From CAYMEV01 sp964431655 [NCBI: uncultured bacterium] (lineage in GTDB: Bacteria; CAYMEV01), in the NCBI GenBank assembly GCA_964431655.1, contig CAYSKJ010000049.1, positions 1-19,433 of the forward strand: DNA of 19,433 nt. Reading direction: 5' to 3'. The translations under genes and the position numbers were made by a program. Position 1 is the first letter of the stretch. Each line of letters opens with the position of its first letter. Below the pieces are notes generated by a model. That model worked only from the letters and a program-made list of their open reading frames with translations, did no database searches and was not told the origin of the DNA. Shown in pieces: positions 1 through 9,251 of the stretch.

Positions 1-1521
1 CATGTAGGGTTTTCCAGCCTGCCTTGCATAGGATATGCCCTTATCAAGCTCGTAAAACCAGTTCACTTCAATATTATTTGATTCGATGCTTTTTAGTGAG
101 CTGCCGGGATAAACAGCTTTTATCATATTAATAAATGCAAAGGCGATAAGTATTATGCCTGCTGAAACAATTAAATTCTTCAGGGTATTGTCCCCTACCT
201 GGGAAAATACCTCCCTTATAAAAAAGATACCAAGCAGAAGCATTAATCCTGCATATAGAAGCATTACCGTTTCTGGAGTTAATCTTGGCGAGGCAAAGTA
301 CACAATCAAAAAAAGAATAATATAGCCGAAAAAGTGCTTTACGAGCACCATCCAGTTTCCCGCTCTTGGCAGAGCTGAAAGTGTTCCGGAAAAGGTGCCT
401 ATTATTATAAATATAATGCCCATGCCAAGGGCATAGATAAACAGGAGCATAAAACCGAGGAAAGGGTTCTGCGTGGATGCAATATAAGTCAGTATTGTTA
501 TTACCACAGGTCCTGCGCAGGGTGCGGCAAAAAGGCCGAATACCATGCCAAGGACAAAAACACCCCCAAACCCGCCTGTTCTGCCCCGGGACAGTTTATC
601 CTGGACAGAAGCGGGGAGATGAAGGTCAAAAACCCCGAACATTGACAGGGCCATCAGAAACAAAACAGCAGATACGGTTATTATAAAAACGGGATGCTGA
701 GAAATAGAGCCGAAAAGCACGCCAGTCATGCCTGATACAAGACCGAGGACGGAATAGGTAAGGCTGAGCCCCAGTACATATACCAAAGACTTAAAAAATG
801 ATGAATAACGACGGCTCGAAGAGTTATTCGAAAATACAGCGATGGTTATGGGTATCATGGGATAAACGCATGGAGTAAGGCTGGTCAGGACTCCGGCGAT
901 AAAGACAAAGAACAAGGCCAGCACTATATTCCTTGACAGAGCTCTTTGAAGCCTGCTTTCCTGAACATCCCCTGAAAATTCTTCTCTCACACCATCTCTG
1001 ACGGGTTCGGCAGTCTCGTTACTCTCCTGTATGCCCCGGGTTTCTTCAAAGGACAGAACAGAAATGGCCTGATTATCCTGGTCAAACCGAAGATCTGCTT
1101 TGAAAAATCTTTCAACGGGGGGAAGGCACTGTTCAAAGGGAAGCTCTTCGCATATCTGGTATTTTATACTGCCCTGCAACCCGAGCACCTGCTTCTGCTT
1201 GAAACCCGCAAAGGAGACTAAAGTGCTGAAATAGGTAGTTCCCCTGTAGATTACCTGCCCCTGGTGAAAAAGACTCTCCCGGAAATCCTTTCTGATGGTT
1301 TCAACTCCATCGGGAAGAAACAATGCCATATCAAGAAATTCCGAAGTTATGTGCACATCCTCCGGGAGCTTGACCATGATCTCCAGGGTGGCAGTATCAC
1401 TGCCATCCTGAGCCATTTCAGCTGTAAAAGCTATTGGGTAGGGTTCAGCCGAGGAAATGAGAGTGAATACAAAGAGAATGGAGAGAATAAAAATAATTAT
1501 TGCAGGCCTGGCAGTCCTCAT
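1..1521 (-). CDS. dsbD: DsbD-like thiol:disulfide interchange protein, 3' end outside the window
   Basis: The frame is open from ATG at 1521 to the window edge (507 residues visible). Residues about 1-24 form a signal peptide. Residues about 30-160 look like the DsbD alpha domain, with a Cys pair at C124 and C132. From about 198 to 470 there are roughly eight membrane segments carrying the two redox cysteines of the DsbD/CcdA transmembrane domain, C218 (TPCVYP) and C335 (PCAGP). The last residues ([21 protein letters not shown]) look like the start of the periplasmic thioredoxin-like gamma domain, whose CxxC would lie outside. The family passes electrons from cytoplasmic thioredoxin to periplasmic substrates. 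The Cys spacing in the alpha domain (seven residues between) is wider than in E. coli DsbD (five). A G-run (GGGGGG) eight bases before the ATG can serve as ribosome binding site. The gene starts only 24 nt after the tRNA-Leu on the same strand, so it is either read through from secG or has a promoter inside that region. Confidence 0.88.
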   Translation of the reverse strand, partial: MRTARPAIIIFILSILFVFTLISSAEPYPIAFTAEMAQDGSDTATLEIMVKLPEDVHITSEFLDMALFLPDGVETIRKDFRESLFHQGQVIYRGTTYFSTLVSFAGFKQKQVLGLQGSIKYQICEELPFEQCLPPVERFFKADLRFDQDNQAISVLSFEETRGIQESNETAEPVRDGVREEFSGDVQESRLQRALSRNIVLALFFVFIAGVLTSLTPCVYPMIPITIAVFSNNSSSRRYSSFFKSLVYVLGLSLTYSVLGLVSGMTGVLFGSISQHPVFIITVSAVLFLMALSMFGVFDLHLPASVQDKLSRGRTGGFGGVFVLGMVFGLFAAPCAGPVVITILTYIASTQNPFLGFMLLFIYALGMGIIFIIIGTFSGTLSALPRAGNWMVLVKHFFGYIILFLIVYFASPRLTPETVMLLYAGLMLLLGIFFIREVFSQVGDNTLKNLIVSAGIILIAFAFINMIKAVYPGSSLKSIESNNIEVNWFYELDKGISYARQAGKPYM

Positions 1522-1536
1522 TGCAATGCCCCCCTG

Positions 1537-1545
1537 AAAAAAAAA
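1537..1545 (-). terminator. T9 run directly after tRNA-Leu
   Basis: Nine consecutive T on the minus strand follow the tRNA discriminator base. The 3' half of the tRNA, ending in its strong acceptor stem, could act as the terminator hairpin and stop much of the secG transcript before dsbD. The run may equally be just a processing site. There is no separate hairpin. Confidence 0.4.
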
Positions 1546-1627
1546 TGCCGTGGGGGAGACTTGAACTCCCACGGGTTTCCCCACTGCCCCCTCAAGACAG
1601 CGTGTCTACCTGTTCCACCACCACGGC
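1546..1627 (-). tRNA. tRNA-Leu, anticodon GAG
   Basis: Read on the minus strand, an 82-nt class II tRNA folds completely. The acceptor stem is GCCGTGG/CCACGGC with discriminator A. The anticodon stem CTGTC/GGCAG (one T-G pair) closes the loop TTGAGGG, giving anticodon GAG (Leu, CUC/CUU codons). A long variable arm (GGG-AAA-CCC core) and the T arm GGGAG-TTCAAGT-CTCCC follow. CCA is not encoded: the discriminator is followed directly by nine T. The 5' end lies 13 nt after the secG stop codon with no room for a promoter, so it is probably processed from the gap-pgk-tpiA-secG transcript. The E. coli chromosome also carries a tRNA-Leu(GAG) (leuU) directly after secG. Confidence 0.95.
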
Positions 1628-1640
1628 ATATTTATTTTTA

Positions 1641-2180
1641 TCAGTTATTATCGCTGGGTTCTCTGGTTTCTTCCGGAGTCCCGGATATTTCTTCTGGTTT
1701 ATCCTGTTCCGGGCCATTGTTTTCATCAATATTGCCCGTTTCCGTAGCATTCCCCTGTGTCTGAAGCTCTGAATCCGCAGCTTCTTCAGCAGGCAGGCCT
1801 TCCTCATTCAGATCCGCATCTGCTGTCTCTTCCGGCAAAACCGCATCGGATTCTTCAGCTTCCTGGTCTGCCTCCGGCATCTCGGCAGAAACAGGCTCCC
1901 CTGCCTGCCCCTCTTCTATGACTGTATCTTCAGTCTCCACTGCTGCAGTTCTTTTTGCATTTATATAGGCAAGACTCAAAGAGGATATCATAAAGATAAT
2001 TGCAAGGGCTACTGTCATCTTGTGCAGGAATGTGGTTGCACCCCTGACACCAAGAGTAGATTCGGCAGCCCCTGAAAGAAATCCGGACAACCCTCCGCCT
2101 TTCGATGACTGCAGCAATACAATCACAATCAAAAGAATACTTACTACCACATGGATAAATATTATTATTCCGCTTACCAT
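1641..2180 (-). CDS. secG: Preprotein translocase subunit SecG with a long acidic tail
   Basis: SecG is the small non-essential membrane subunit of the SecYEG channel. Residues 1-24 form the first membrane segment, followed by the typical SecG loop with QSSKGGGLSG, then GAAESTLG and GATTFLHKMT. Residues about 53-73 form the second membrane segment. Everything after about residue 78 (roughly 100 residues) is a hydrophilic, strongly acidic Glu/Ala/Asp/Pro-rich tail with no recognisable domain. It makes this 179-residue protein longer than typical SecG (about 75-110). The start at 2180 is supported by AAGGA eight to nine bases upstream. It follows tpiA by 76 bp, and tRNA-Leu begins 13 nt after its stop. 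Confidence 0.93.
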   Translation of the reverse strand: MVSGIIIFIHVVVSILLIVIVLLQSSKGGGLSGFLSGAAESTLGVRGATTFLHKMTVALAIIFMISSLSLAYINAKRTAAVETEDTVIEEGQAGEPVSAEMPEADQEAEESDAVLPEETADADLNEEGLPAEEAADSELQTQGNATETGNIDENNGPEQDKPEEISGTPEETREPSDNN

Positions 2181-2256
2181 ACAATCATCCTTATAATCTA
2201 AAATAATATTGAAGACATAAAATAACTAATTAAAGCGTCTTGTAAAGAAAAAAAAC

Positions 2257-3018
2257 TCAAACGCAGTCAAACCTGATAATTTTCATAAAATCCTCATAGC
2301 TGAGGGATGCACCTCCCACCAAAACACCGTCAATATCCTCCATGGACATCAGACCTTTGATATTGCCAGGTTTTACACTGCCTCCGTAGAGTATTCTTGT
2401 CTTATCTGCAAATTCCCTGCCGTAAAGCTCAGCGAGGGTTTTTCTTATGAAATTATGAGCCTCCTGGGCAATTTCGGGGGTTGCCGTTAATCCTGTTCCT
2501 ATGGCCCAGACAGGCTCATAAGCGACAGTAACATTTTCAGCCTGGTCTCTTTCTATCATGTGGAAGGCATTTTTAAGGCTCCTGCTCAGGACATCGAAGG
2601 TCCTTTCTTCCTGTCTTTCTTCCCGGGTCTCGCCAATACAGACTATCGGCATCAGGGAAGCCCAAAGAGCGGATCTTGTCTTTAGGTTCACGATTTCATC
2701 GGTCTCAAAGAAATATTTCCTTCTTTCTGAATGCCCGATCAGAGTGTGAGTACAGCCTATATCCCTTAGCTGGACAGGGCTTATTTCACCGGTATACGCC
2801 CCCTCCGGCCTGAAATAAACATCCTGGGCGCATATAAGAACAGCTGTATTTTCTGTTAATGCTAAGGCGGCATCCAGGTAAAGATAAACAGGCGCAATGA
2901 GGATATCCCTGTCCTTAAGGTCCAGAGTTTCTGAGCAGAGCTTTTTTATAAAATCAATGGTCTGGGTCCGGTTCTTGTACATCTTCCAGTTTCCGCATAT
3001 AAAAGGCTTTCTGTTCAT
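2257..3018 (-). CDS. tpiA: Triosephosphate isomerase
   Basis: It interconverts dihydroxyacetone phosphate and glyceraldehyde 3-phosphate in glycolysis. The 253-residue length is normal for the family. Visible catalytic residues are Lys12 (GNWKM), His96 (IGHSERR) and Glu168 in the signature AYEPVWAIGTG. The C-terminal phosphate-binding motifs YGGSVKPGN (211-219) and GVLVGGASL (231-239) are also present. The start is fixed by AGGAG eight bases before the ATG. It lies 10 bp downstream of pgk and 76 bp before secG, as third gene of the gap-pgk-tpiA-secG operon. Confidence 0.97.
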   Translation of the reverse strand: MNRKPFICGNWKMYKNRTQTIDFIKKLCSETLDLKDRDILIAPVYLYLDAALALTENTAVLICAQDVYFRPEGAYTGEISPVQLRDIGCTHTLIGHSERRKYFFETDEIVNLKTRSALWASLMPIVCIGETREERQEERTFDVLSRSLKNAFHMIERDQAENVTVAYEPVWAIGTGLTATPEIAQEAHNFIRKTLAELYGREFADKTRILYGGSVKPGNIKGLMSMEDIDGVLVGGASLSYEDFMKIIRFDCV

Positions 3019-3028
3019 ATAGATACTC

Positions 3029-4204
3029 CTATTCCATTATTGCCTGAACTCCCGGCAGGACAACGCCTCCGAGGAATTCCAGGCTTGCTCCTCCGCCGGT
3101 TGACACATAGTCTATACAGTCTTCCATCCCCGCCAGCCTTATGGCCTGGACTGACTCTCCCCCTCCGACAACAGAGAATGCCCCTGAATCACCTGTAGCC
3201 CTGGCTATATCAACGGTCCCTTCCGAGAAATTTTCAAATTCAAAGACACCCATGGGGCCGTTCAGGAATATGGTCTCTGCCCTGCGTATGTGATTTTTGA
3301 ATAATTCCACTGTATCGGGGCCAATATCCATGCCTATCATGTCATCGGGTATATTAAGCTTGAAAAGCCTCTTTTCCGTGCCGTTTTCGAAGGTATTGCC
3401 GCACCATCTGTCTACGGGAAGAACAATCCTGTCACCGTATAATTCCAGGTAATGCCTGCAGGCGTCCAGGGTTTCATCTTCATTCAGGGACTGGCCTATC
3501 CTGAATCCCTGGACCTTTAGGAAAGGATAGGATATTCCTCCTCCAAGGAGGCATTTGTCGACCTTTTTAAGCAAATTTTCAAGGACAGCCAGCTTGCTTG
3601 AAAGCTTGGCCCCGCCCATTACAGCTACATAAGGGGATTCAGGGTTTGAGAGGAGCTTTGAAAGGTTGTTTATCTCATCCTGCATAAGAAACCCAAAAGC
3701 CTTTTCCTTAATATACTGAGTAATACCGTAGATGGAGGCATGAGCCCTGTGGGAGCTCCCGAAGGCGTCATTCACATAGACATCCGCCAGGCCTGCAAGC
3801 TTTTGTGAAAACTCCGGATCATTCTTTTCCTCACCCTTATAGAACCTCAGGTTTTCCAAAAGAAGGATATCCCCATCCTTCATGCTCTCAGACATCCTGA
3901 TTGCCTCATCGCCGATACATGAATCCGAAAATAATATCCCGGGGTATTTATCCTTAAGATATCTCAGGACCGGCTTCAGGCTCTTGTCCGCTTCATAGCC
4001 CGTTCCTGCCGGCCTTTTGAAATGGGATGCCAGTATCGGCATCCCTCCCTTATCCAAAATATAATCTATGGTCCTGAAGGACCTGACAATCCTCTGGTCC
4101 TCTGCAACTTCACCGTCCTTAAGAGGCACATTGAAATCAACCCTGACAAAAACCTTTTTTTTATCAAGTTTCAGGTTCTGGATAGCTTTCTGTGATATGT
4201 CCAT
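3029..4204 (-). CDS. pgk: Phosphoglycerate kinase
   Basis: It transfers phosphate from 1,3-bisphosphoglycerate to ADP, forming ATP in glycolysis. Length (391) is normal. N-domain substrate residues are present: the signature KKVFVRVDFNVPL (16-28), Arg38, His61 and Arg64 (SHFKRP), Arg120 (LLENLRF) and Arg153 (NDAFGSSHRAHAS). In the C-domain the nucleotide site keeps Lys200 and Lys204, GPMGVFE (316-322) and the STGGGASLE loop. Two positions usually Asp differ: GGAKVSDK reads GGAKLSSK (Ser203), and GGGDS reads GGGES (Glu350). The first of these Asp residues lies at the nucleotide site and the second helps place Mg-ATP, so activity may be altered, though the fold is intact. It lies 9 bp after gap and 10 bp before tpiA. 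An AGGA lies before the ATG. Confidence 0.95.
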   Translation of the reverse strand: MDISQKAIQNLKLDKKKVFVRVDFNVPLKDGEVAEDQRIVRSFRTIDYILDKGGMPILASHFKRPAGTGYEADKSLKPVLRYLKDKYPGILFSDSCIGDEAIRMSESMKDGDILLLENLRFYKGEEKNDPEFSQKLAGLADVYVNDAFGSSHRAHASIYGITQYIKEKAFGFLMQDEINNLSKLLSNPESPYVAVMGGAKLSSKLAVLENLLKKVDKCLLGGGISYPFLKVQGFRIGQSLNEDETLDACRHYLELYGDRIVLPVDRWCGNTFENGTEKRLFKLNIPDDMIGMDIGPDTVELFKNHIRRAETIFLNGPMGVFEFENFSEGTVDIARATGDSGAFSVVGGGESVQAIRLAGMEDCIDYVSTGGGASLEFLGGVVLPGVQAIME

Positions 4205-4213
4205 AGATGAATC

Positions 4214-5277
<1,064 letters not shown>

Positions 5278-5294
5278 TCTTTATTCTAAAGCCC

Positions 5295-5313
5295 AACGGT
5301 TGCAGACACCGTT
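5295..5313 (-). terminator. Stem-loop at the lysS stop codon, possible weak terminator
   Basis: AACGGT and ACCGTT (6 bp) enclose a 7-nt loop. The hairpin overlaps the lysS TAA codon. No T-run follows on the minus strand, so it is not a canonical intrinsic terminator. It does separate lysS from the gap promoter. Confidence 0.3.
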
Positions 5314-7420
5314 AAACACCTATTTCTTCAGCAATCTCGAGCATTGAATCAATGGCTATCCCGGCAAATTCCTCAAGGCTCAGCCCCAGCTTCTCGCACT
5401 CCATTATGGTCTCCCTGCTTACCTTCCTTGCAAACTCCTTTTTCTTCATACGCTTCACAACGGAAGAAGGCTTGACATCCCTGAGCTTCCTGCCCGGCAA
5501 TATCAGGGCCGTGGCATAAACAAGGCCCGTAATGCTTTCGCTGGATGCCAGAGCATGGTCCAGGAAGGTTTCCCTGGCTTCCCCAAGCCCCTCATTATGC
5601 CTCTTTATGGCATCCAGAATCCGGCGGTCGACACCTTCTTCCCTTAATATATCAATGGTAAGCAGGCCGTGCTTTTCAGGACTCTGCTCCATGTCAAAAT
5701 CCAGATCATGGAGCAGGCCAGCAATATAGAAATAATCCTCATTATAGCCGAAATGCTTTGCCACTCCCTTCATGACATAGGCCGAAGAAAGGGTATGACC
5801 CTTAAGCGTACTGCTTTTTATATATTGGTCATAAAGTTCATGGGCCCTCTTCTTTGTTATGCCCGGGTCCATATACTCATCACCCTTCTCTGAATCCATA
5901 TCCTGGCCGGATTCTTTTATGTCGATATTCTCCATCGTCTCCATTTCCTCCTCCAGTCCCCTCTCTATCTTAACCAGCGGGAAGGTTATTACATCTTTAA
6001 TCAGTTCTGTCTGGGTTATCAGCATTACCAGCCGGTCTATGCCCAGGCCTACTCCCCCGGCAGGAGGCATGCCGTATTCAACAGCCCTTACAAAGTATTC
6101 ATCCATGGGCATGGCTTCTGCAAACCCTGCCCTAAGTCTCTGGCTCTGAGCTTCAAGAGCCTCCCTCTGTATTACTGGGTCATTCTGCTCAGAGTATGCA
6201 TTGGCAAACTCCCGGCCGTTAATATAAAGCTCAAACCGCTCAATAAGCCTGCTGTCTTTCCTGTGGACCTTGCAGAGGGGCGAGCTTTCCATGGGGTAAT
6301 CTATTACAAAGGTCGGCTCAATCAAATCTTTTTCACATAAAGCCTCGAATAAAAACATTATAAGCTCTCCCCGGGATGCCCCCGGCTTTGGATGCTCTTT
6401 GCATTCTATCTCCTTTGCAATCTCTTCAAGTTCTTTCATCGTCATTTCATAGGGATCCCTGCCGAGCTTATCACCCAGAAGGGTAAGAAGGGGGAACCTC
6501 TTAAAAGGGGCTTTCATATTAATGGTGTTTCCCCCGGCTTTCAGCTCCAGGCTCCCGTTAATATGGGTGACTGTATCGCTTATCAGGCTCTCGGTAAGGA
6601 GCATCATATCATTATAGTCCGCATAGGCCTGGTAAATTTCCAGAAGGGTAAATTCCGGGTTATGGGTGGCATCTATGCCTTCATTCCTGAAAGCCTTCTG
6701 CATTGAAAAAACCCTTTCAAATCCACCTGCTATATACCTCTTTAAGTAGAGTTCCGGGGATATGGACAAAAATGCTTCGGTTTCCAGTGCATTCACATGG
6801 GTCTTGAAGGGCCTGGCCTCAGCGCCCCCGTACATCATCTGGATTATAGGTATGTCGACCTCGGCAAATTTCCTGCAGTAAAGCCAGTCCCGTATATATT
6901 TCAGGATCAGGGACCTTTTGTAGAATACTTTCCTGCTGTCAGCGTTCATTATCATATCAAGGCATCTCTGGCGGTATATCATACCCTTATCCCTTATCCC
7001 GTGGTATTTTTCAGGCAACTGCCTTACAGCCTTGGAAAGAAGGGTGTATCCATTAACAAGAACCGTCGTTTCACCGGTCCTGGTCGTGAAAACATTGCCA
7101 ATCACTCCAATAATATCGCCAACATCAATCTTTTTTAGGGTTTCGTAGGCCTGCTGGCCTATAATGTCCCTTTTTAGATAAATCTGAATCCTGCCTGTAA
7201 AATCCTGTATATGCATGAAAGTAGCCTTACCCATCTTCCTAAGGAGCATAATCCTGCCCGCTGCCGACACATTCAGGTCTGAAGGCTTCTCCTCTTCAAA
7301 AATACGGATTATATCGCTGATTGAATGGGATATTTCATATCTATATGGATAGGGTTCTATCTTTTCACTTCTTAGTTCCTTTATCAGCTTCTTCCTCTCT
7401 TCGGTATAATTATTTTGCAT
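5312..7420 (-). CDS. lysS: Lysyl-tRNA synthetase (class II) fused to a C-terminal HD domain
   Basis: The first part charges tRNA-Lys with lysine. Residues about 52-130 are the OB-fold anticodon-binding domain. The catalytic domain runs from about 145 to 488, with PGGA-like MMYGGAEARPF (195-204), motif 2 FRNEGIDATHNPEFT (244-258), the lysine pocket FELYINGREFANAYSEQNDP (396-415) and motif 3 GVGLGIDRLVML (456-467). A normal LysRS ends there, near 490 residues. Here an acidic linker (about 489-520) leads to a complete HD domain (about 525-702). It has the metal-ligand pattern H542, H571-D572, H584, H608 and D621, as in stand-alone bacterial HD hydrolases of about 180 residues. The junction is in frame with no stop. 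Met517 could be the remnant start of a once separate gene. AGGAGG lies seven bases before the ATG at 7420. The substrate of the HD part is unknown. Confidence 0.92.
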   Translation of the reverse strand: MQNNYTEERKKLIKELRSEKIEPYPYRYEISHSISDIIRIFEEEKPSDLNVSAAGRIMLLRKMGKATFMHIQDFTGRIQIYLKRDIIGQQAYETLKKIDVGDIIGVIGNVFTTRTGETTVLVNGYTLLSKAVRQLPEKYHGIRDKGMIYRQRCLDMIMNADSRKVFYKRSLILKYIRDWLYCRKFAEVDIPIIQMMYGGAEARPFKTHVNALETEAFLSISPELYLKRYIAGGFERVFSMQKAFRNEGIDATHNPEFTLLEIYQAYADYNDMMLLTESLISDTVTHINGSLELKAGGNTINMKAPFKRFPLLTLLGDKLGRDPYEMTMKELEEIAKEIECKEHPKPGASRGELIMFLFEALCEKDLIEPTFVIDYPMESSPLCKVHRKDSRLIERFELYINGREFANAYSEQNDPVIQREALEAQSQRLRAGFAEAMPMDEYFVRAVEYGMPPAGGVGLGIDRLVMLITQTELIKDVITFPLVKIERGLEEEMETMENIDIKESGQDMDSEKGDEYMDPGITKKRAHELYDQYIKSSTLKGHTLSSAYVMKGVAKHFGYNEDYFYIAGLLHDLDFDMEQSPEKHGLLTIDILREEGVDRRILDAIKRHNEGLGEARETFLDHALASSESITGLVYATALILPGRKLRDVKPSSVVKRMKKKEFARKVSRETIMECEKLGLSLEEFAGIAIDSMLEIAEEIGV

Positions 7421-7459
7421 TAGCCCGCCTCCTGTAATATCATGAGATCCTGTTAAGAT

Positions 7460-7488
7460 TATTTAACTAAATACATCCTGGATGTCAA
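7460..7488 (-). promoter_or_regulatory. Probable lysS promoter
   Basis: A perfect minus-strand -35 TTGACA (7488-7483) is followed after 17 bp by a poor -10 TAAATA (7465-7460). Shifted by one base, TTAAAT at 16-bp spacing fits slightly better. The -35 lies just before the proposed start of the divergent kinase-like gene. Confidence 0.45.
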
Positions 7489-7500
7489 GGTATAAAACAG

Positions 7501-8385
7501 TTGAAACACCAAAGCCTGCAGAAAAAACGGATAGATGCCTTCCTGAAATCCCGTTTCAGAGATTTTAGAATGCTGAACCGGGATTATAATTCCTGCACCT
7601 ATTTTTCCCGGGATGAAAACCAGTGCCTGCTGAAAATATTCAACAGCAGGCTTTTCAGCTCCCTTAACCGGATTGAAGCTGATATTGCTTCCCTCAGGTG
7701 CATACCAGAGCACCCTAATATATGCAAAATGAGCTTGCTGGATGTAAACCAGGATTTTATAGTTCTCCGCTATGCTATAGATTCCCCTTCAAGCCTCAGC
7801 ACCCTTGTTCAAATATACAAAAAACTTCCTCTTCATGTTTGCATTTCCATACTTGCACAGATACTGATGGCCATAAGCATCATAAACCGTGCAGGTTTCT
7901 GCCACAGCCTCCTGACTCCCGAAAACATTTTCATAAATGAAGGCATAGTATCTGTATCAGATTACGCCATAGCAGGCAATTTTCTCATACCGGCAAGAGC
8001 CGGGGATATTTACCGACGCAATGCCCCGTTCCTGAGCGGAACTGTTCTTAGGGGCCAGGATGCAACCATGTCCTCGGATGCAGAAAATGCAGTAAATATA
8101 TTTGACTATATCAATAGCGGAGTCTTGAGCTTGAATACCTCCTCAGGCGATATAATTGAAATCATTAACCTTGATCTAAAGCCTTACGGCTCTTCAGGAA
8201 CAGGCCAGATACACGGGATTTTGAAATGGATGCCGGATTCTGCAAAGGATGCATTCTCCCTGTTAAAAGGACTGCTTGATACCAGCATACTCTATAAACC
8301 GGGAATAAATACAGGGTCAGGCCTCTTTAACAACCTCGTTTACACAACAAGGATGCTGCTTTTACAAAATGAATTTTACCATTGA
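7501..8385 (+). CDS. Protein-kinase-like protein, probable pseudokinase
   Basis: The 294-residue protein has no signal or membrane segment and resembles a minimal Ser/Thr kinase fold. Residues 41-47 (QCLLKIF) match the VAIK strand (Lys45) and Glu59 matches the helix C glutamate. FIVLRYA (86-92) resembles the hinge. CHSLLTPENIFI (134-145) is the catalytic loop and VSDYAIA (152-158) the DFG region. HRD is replaced by HSL, so the catalytic Asp is missing. The following Lys is Thr139. Asn142 and the DFG Asp154 remain, no glycine-rich loop is recognisable, and APE reads APF. It may bind nucleotide or act as scaffold, but phosphotransfer is unlikely. The start is uncertain: TTG at 7501 has AAGG ten bases upstream, whereas ATG at 7570 (residue 24) would still keep the core. 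It lies 24 bp before the membrane protein gene, probably in one operon. Confidence 0.6.
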   Translation: MKHQSLQKKRIDAFLKSRFRDFRMLNRDYNSCTYFSRDENQCLLKIFNSRLFSSLNRIEADIASLRCIPEHPNICKMSLLDVNQDFIVLRYAIDSPSSLSTLVQIYKKLPLHVCISILAQILMAISIINRAGFCHSLLTPENIFINEGIVSVSDYAIAGNFLIPARAGDIYRRNAPFLSGTVLRGQDATMSSDAENAVNIFDYINSGVLSLNTSSGDIIEIINLDLKPYGSSGTGQIHGILKWMPDSAKDAFSLLKGLLDTSILYKPGINTGSGLFNNLVYTTRMLLLQNEFYH

Positions 8386-8409
8386 AATAGAATATACAAG
8401 GGAAAATGA

Positions 8410-9228
8410 ATGTTCTATCCCCTGCTGAGCGTACTTTGCTCGCTGTTAATAGCAAATTACCTTCGAATGCTGAAACACAGGCAAAACATATCCATACTTT
8501 CATTATTCCTTGGCAATTATCTTCTGGCATCAATCTTCAGCTTTTTCTTAAACGGAGGACTTCCCGTGGATGCGGGCTCATTTGAAATACTCCTCGGAAC
8601 TGCCACGGGCTTTCTTTTCCTAATAAATTTCCTTGTTTTTCAGAAAAACATTGCTGTAAACAATCTTTCCCTGAGCGTTACTGTCATGAGGATAAGCGTC
8701 ATCATTCCCGTTATTGCAGCCCTTGGATTCTTTGGAGAAAGCATAAATGCTGCAAATGCAGCTGGAATAGTGATTATTATGATTTCCTTCCTGAATGGGG
8801 AAGGTAAAGGGCCCGCCTCTGACCGGAAATGGCTTTTCCTGCTTTTCCTGCTGACTGGTCTGACTGACTCCAGCCTGAAGATTTTTGAGGTTTACAGCCC
8901 GAAGCCTGACAGCCTTTTCCTTGCGGTAGTATTCTCCTCGGCCTTTTTCTTCAACCTGCTTATTCTAATCATAAAAGGATCGTTTGATTTTCGTTTCTTC
9001 CTATGCGGGTTTCTCCTCGGTATTCCGAATCAGCTTTCCAGCCTCTTTTTCCTTCTGTCCCTAAGGCACTATCCGGCAGCCATAGTGTATCCCATGATAT
9101 CCACTCTTATCGTCATATTTTCCATAATATGCGATTTATTGTTATGGAAACAGAAATTCAGCCGGCGCCAGAAATTATTTTTCCTGCTGATGATAATAGG
9201 CATTGTCCTTATAAATATCAGGCAATAA
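8410..9228 (+). CDS. DMT/EamA-like multi-spanning membrane protein
   Basis: The 272-residue protein is very hydrophobic, with about nine or ten predicted membrane segments in two halves separated by a short charged loop near residues 130-142 (GEGKGPASDRK). This fits the drug/metabolite transporter (EamA) superfamily. The C-terminal half keeps a typical stretch, YPAAIVYPMIST (218-229), followed by the last two helices. The substrate cannot be read from the sequence. The start at 8410 has AAGGGA about seven bases upstream; an overlapping ATG at 8406 is in another frame. It follows the kinase-like gene by 24 bp and converges with the lipoprotein gene, with 23 bp between stops. Confidence 0.65.
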   Translation: MFYPLLSVLCSLLIANYLRMLKHRQNISILSLFLGNYLLASIFSFFLNGGLPVDAGSFEILLGTATGFLFLINFLVFQKNIAVNNLSLSVTVMRISVIIPVIAALGFFGESINAANAAGIVIIMISFLNGEGKGPASDRKWLFLLFLLTGLTDSSLKIFEVYSPKPDSLFLAVVFSSAFFFNLLILIIKGSFDFRFFLCGFLLGIPNQLSSLFFLLSLRHYPAAIVYPMISTLIVIFSIICDLLLWKQKFSRRQKLFFLLMIIGIVLINIRQ

Positions 9229-9251
9229 TTCCTGTGTAAATACAGATATTT

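Noticed and set aside
1641-2184. Overlapping minus-strand frame of 84 codons inside secG (1930-2184) and plus-strand frame 1264-1764
   Set aside because: Both lie in other frames over well-supported genes (secG, dsbD, tRNA) and have no independent signals.
6800-7138. Plus-strand frames opposite lysS
   Set aside because: They are antisense to conserved LysRS motifs and have no promoter or ribosome binding site.
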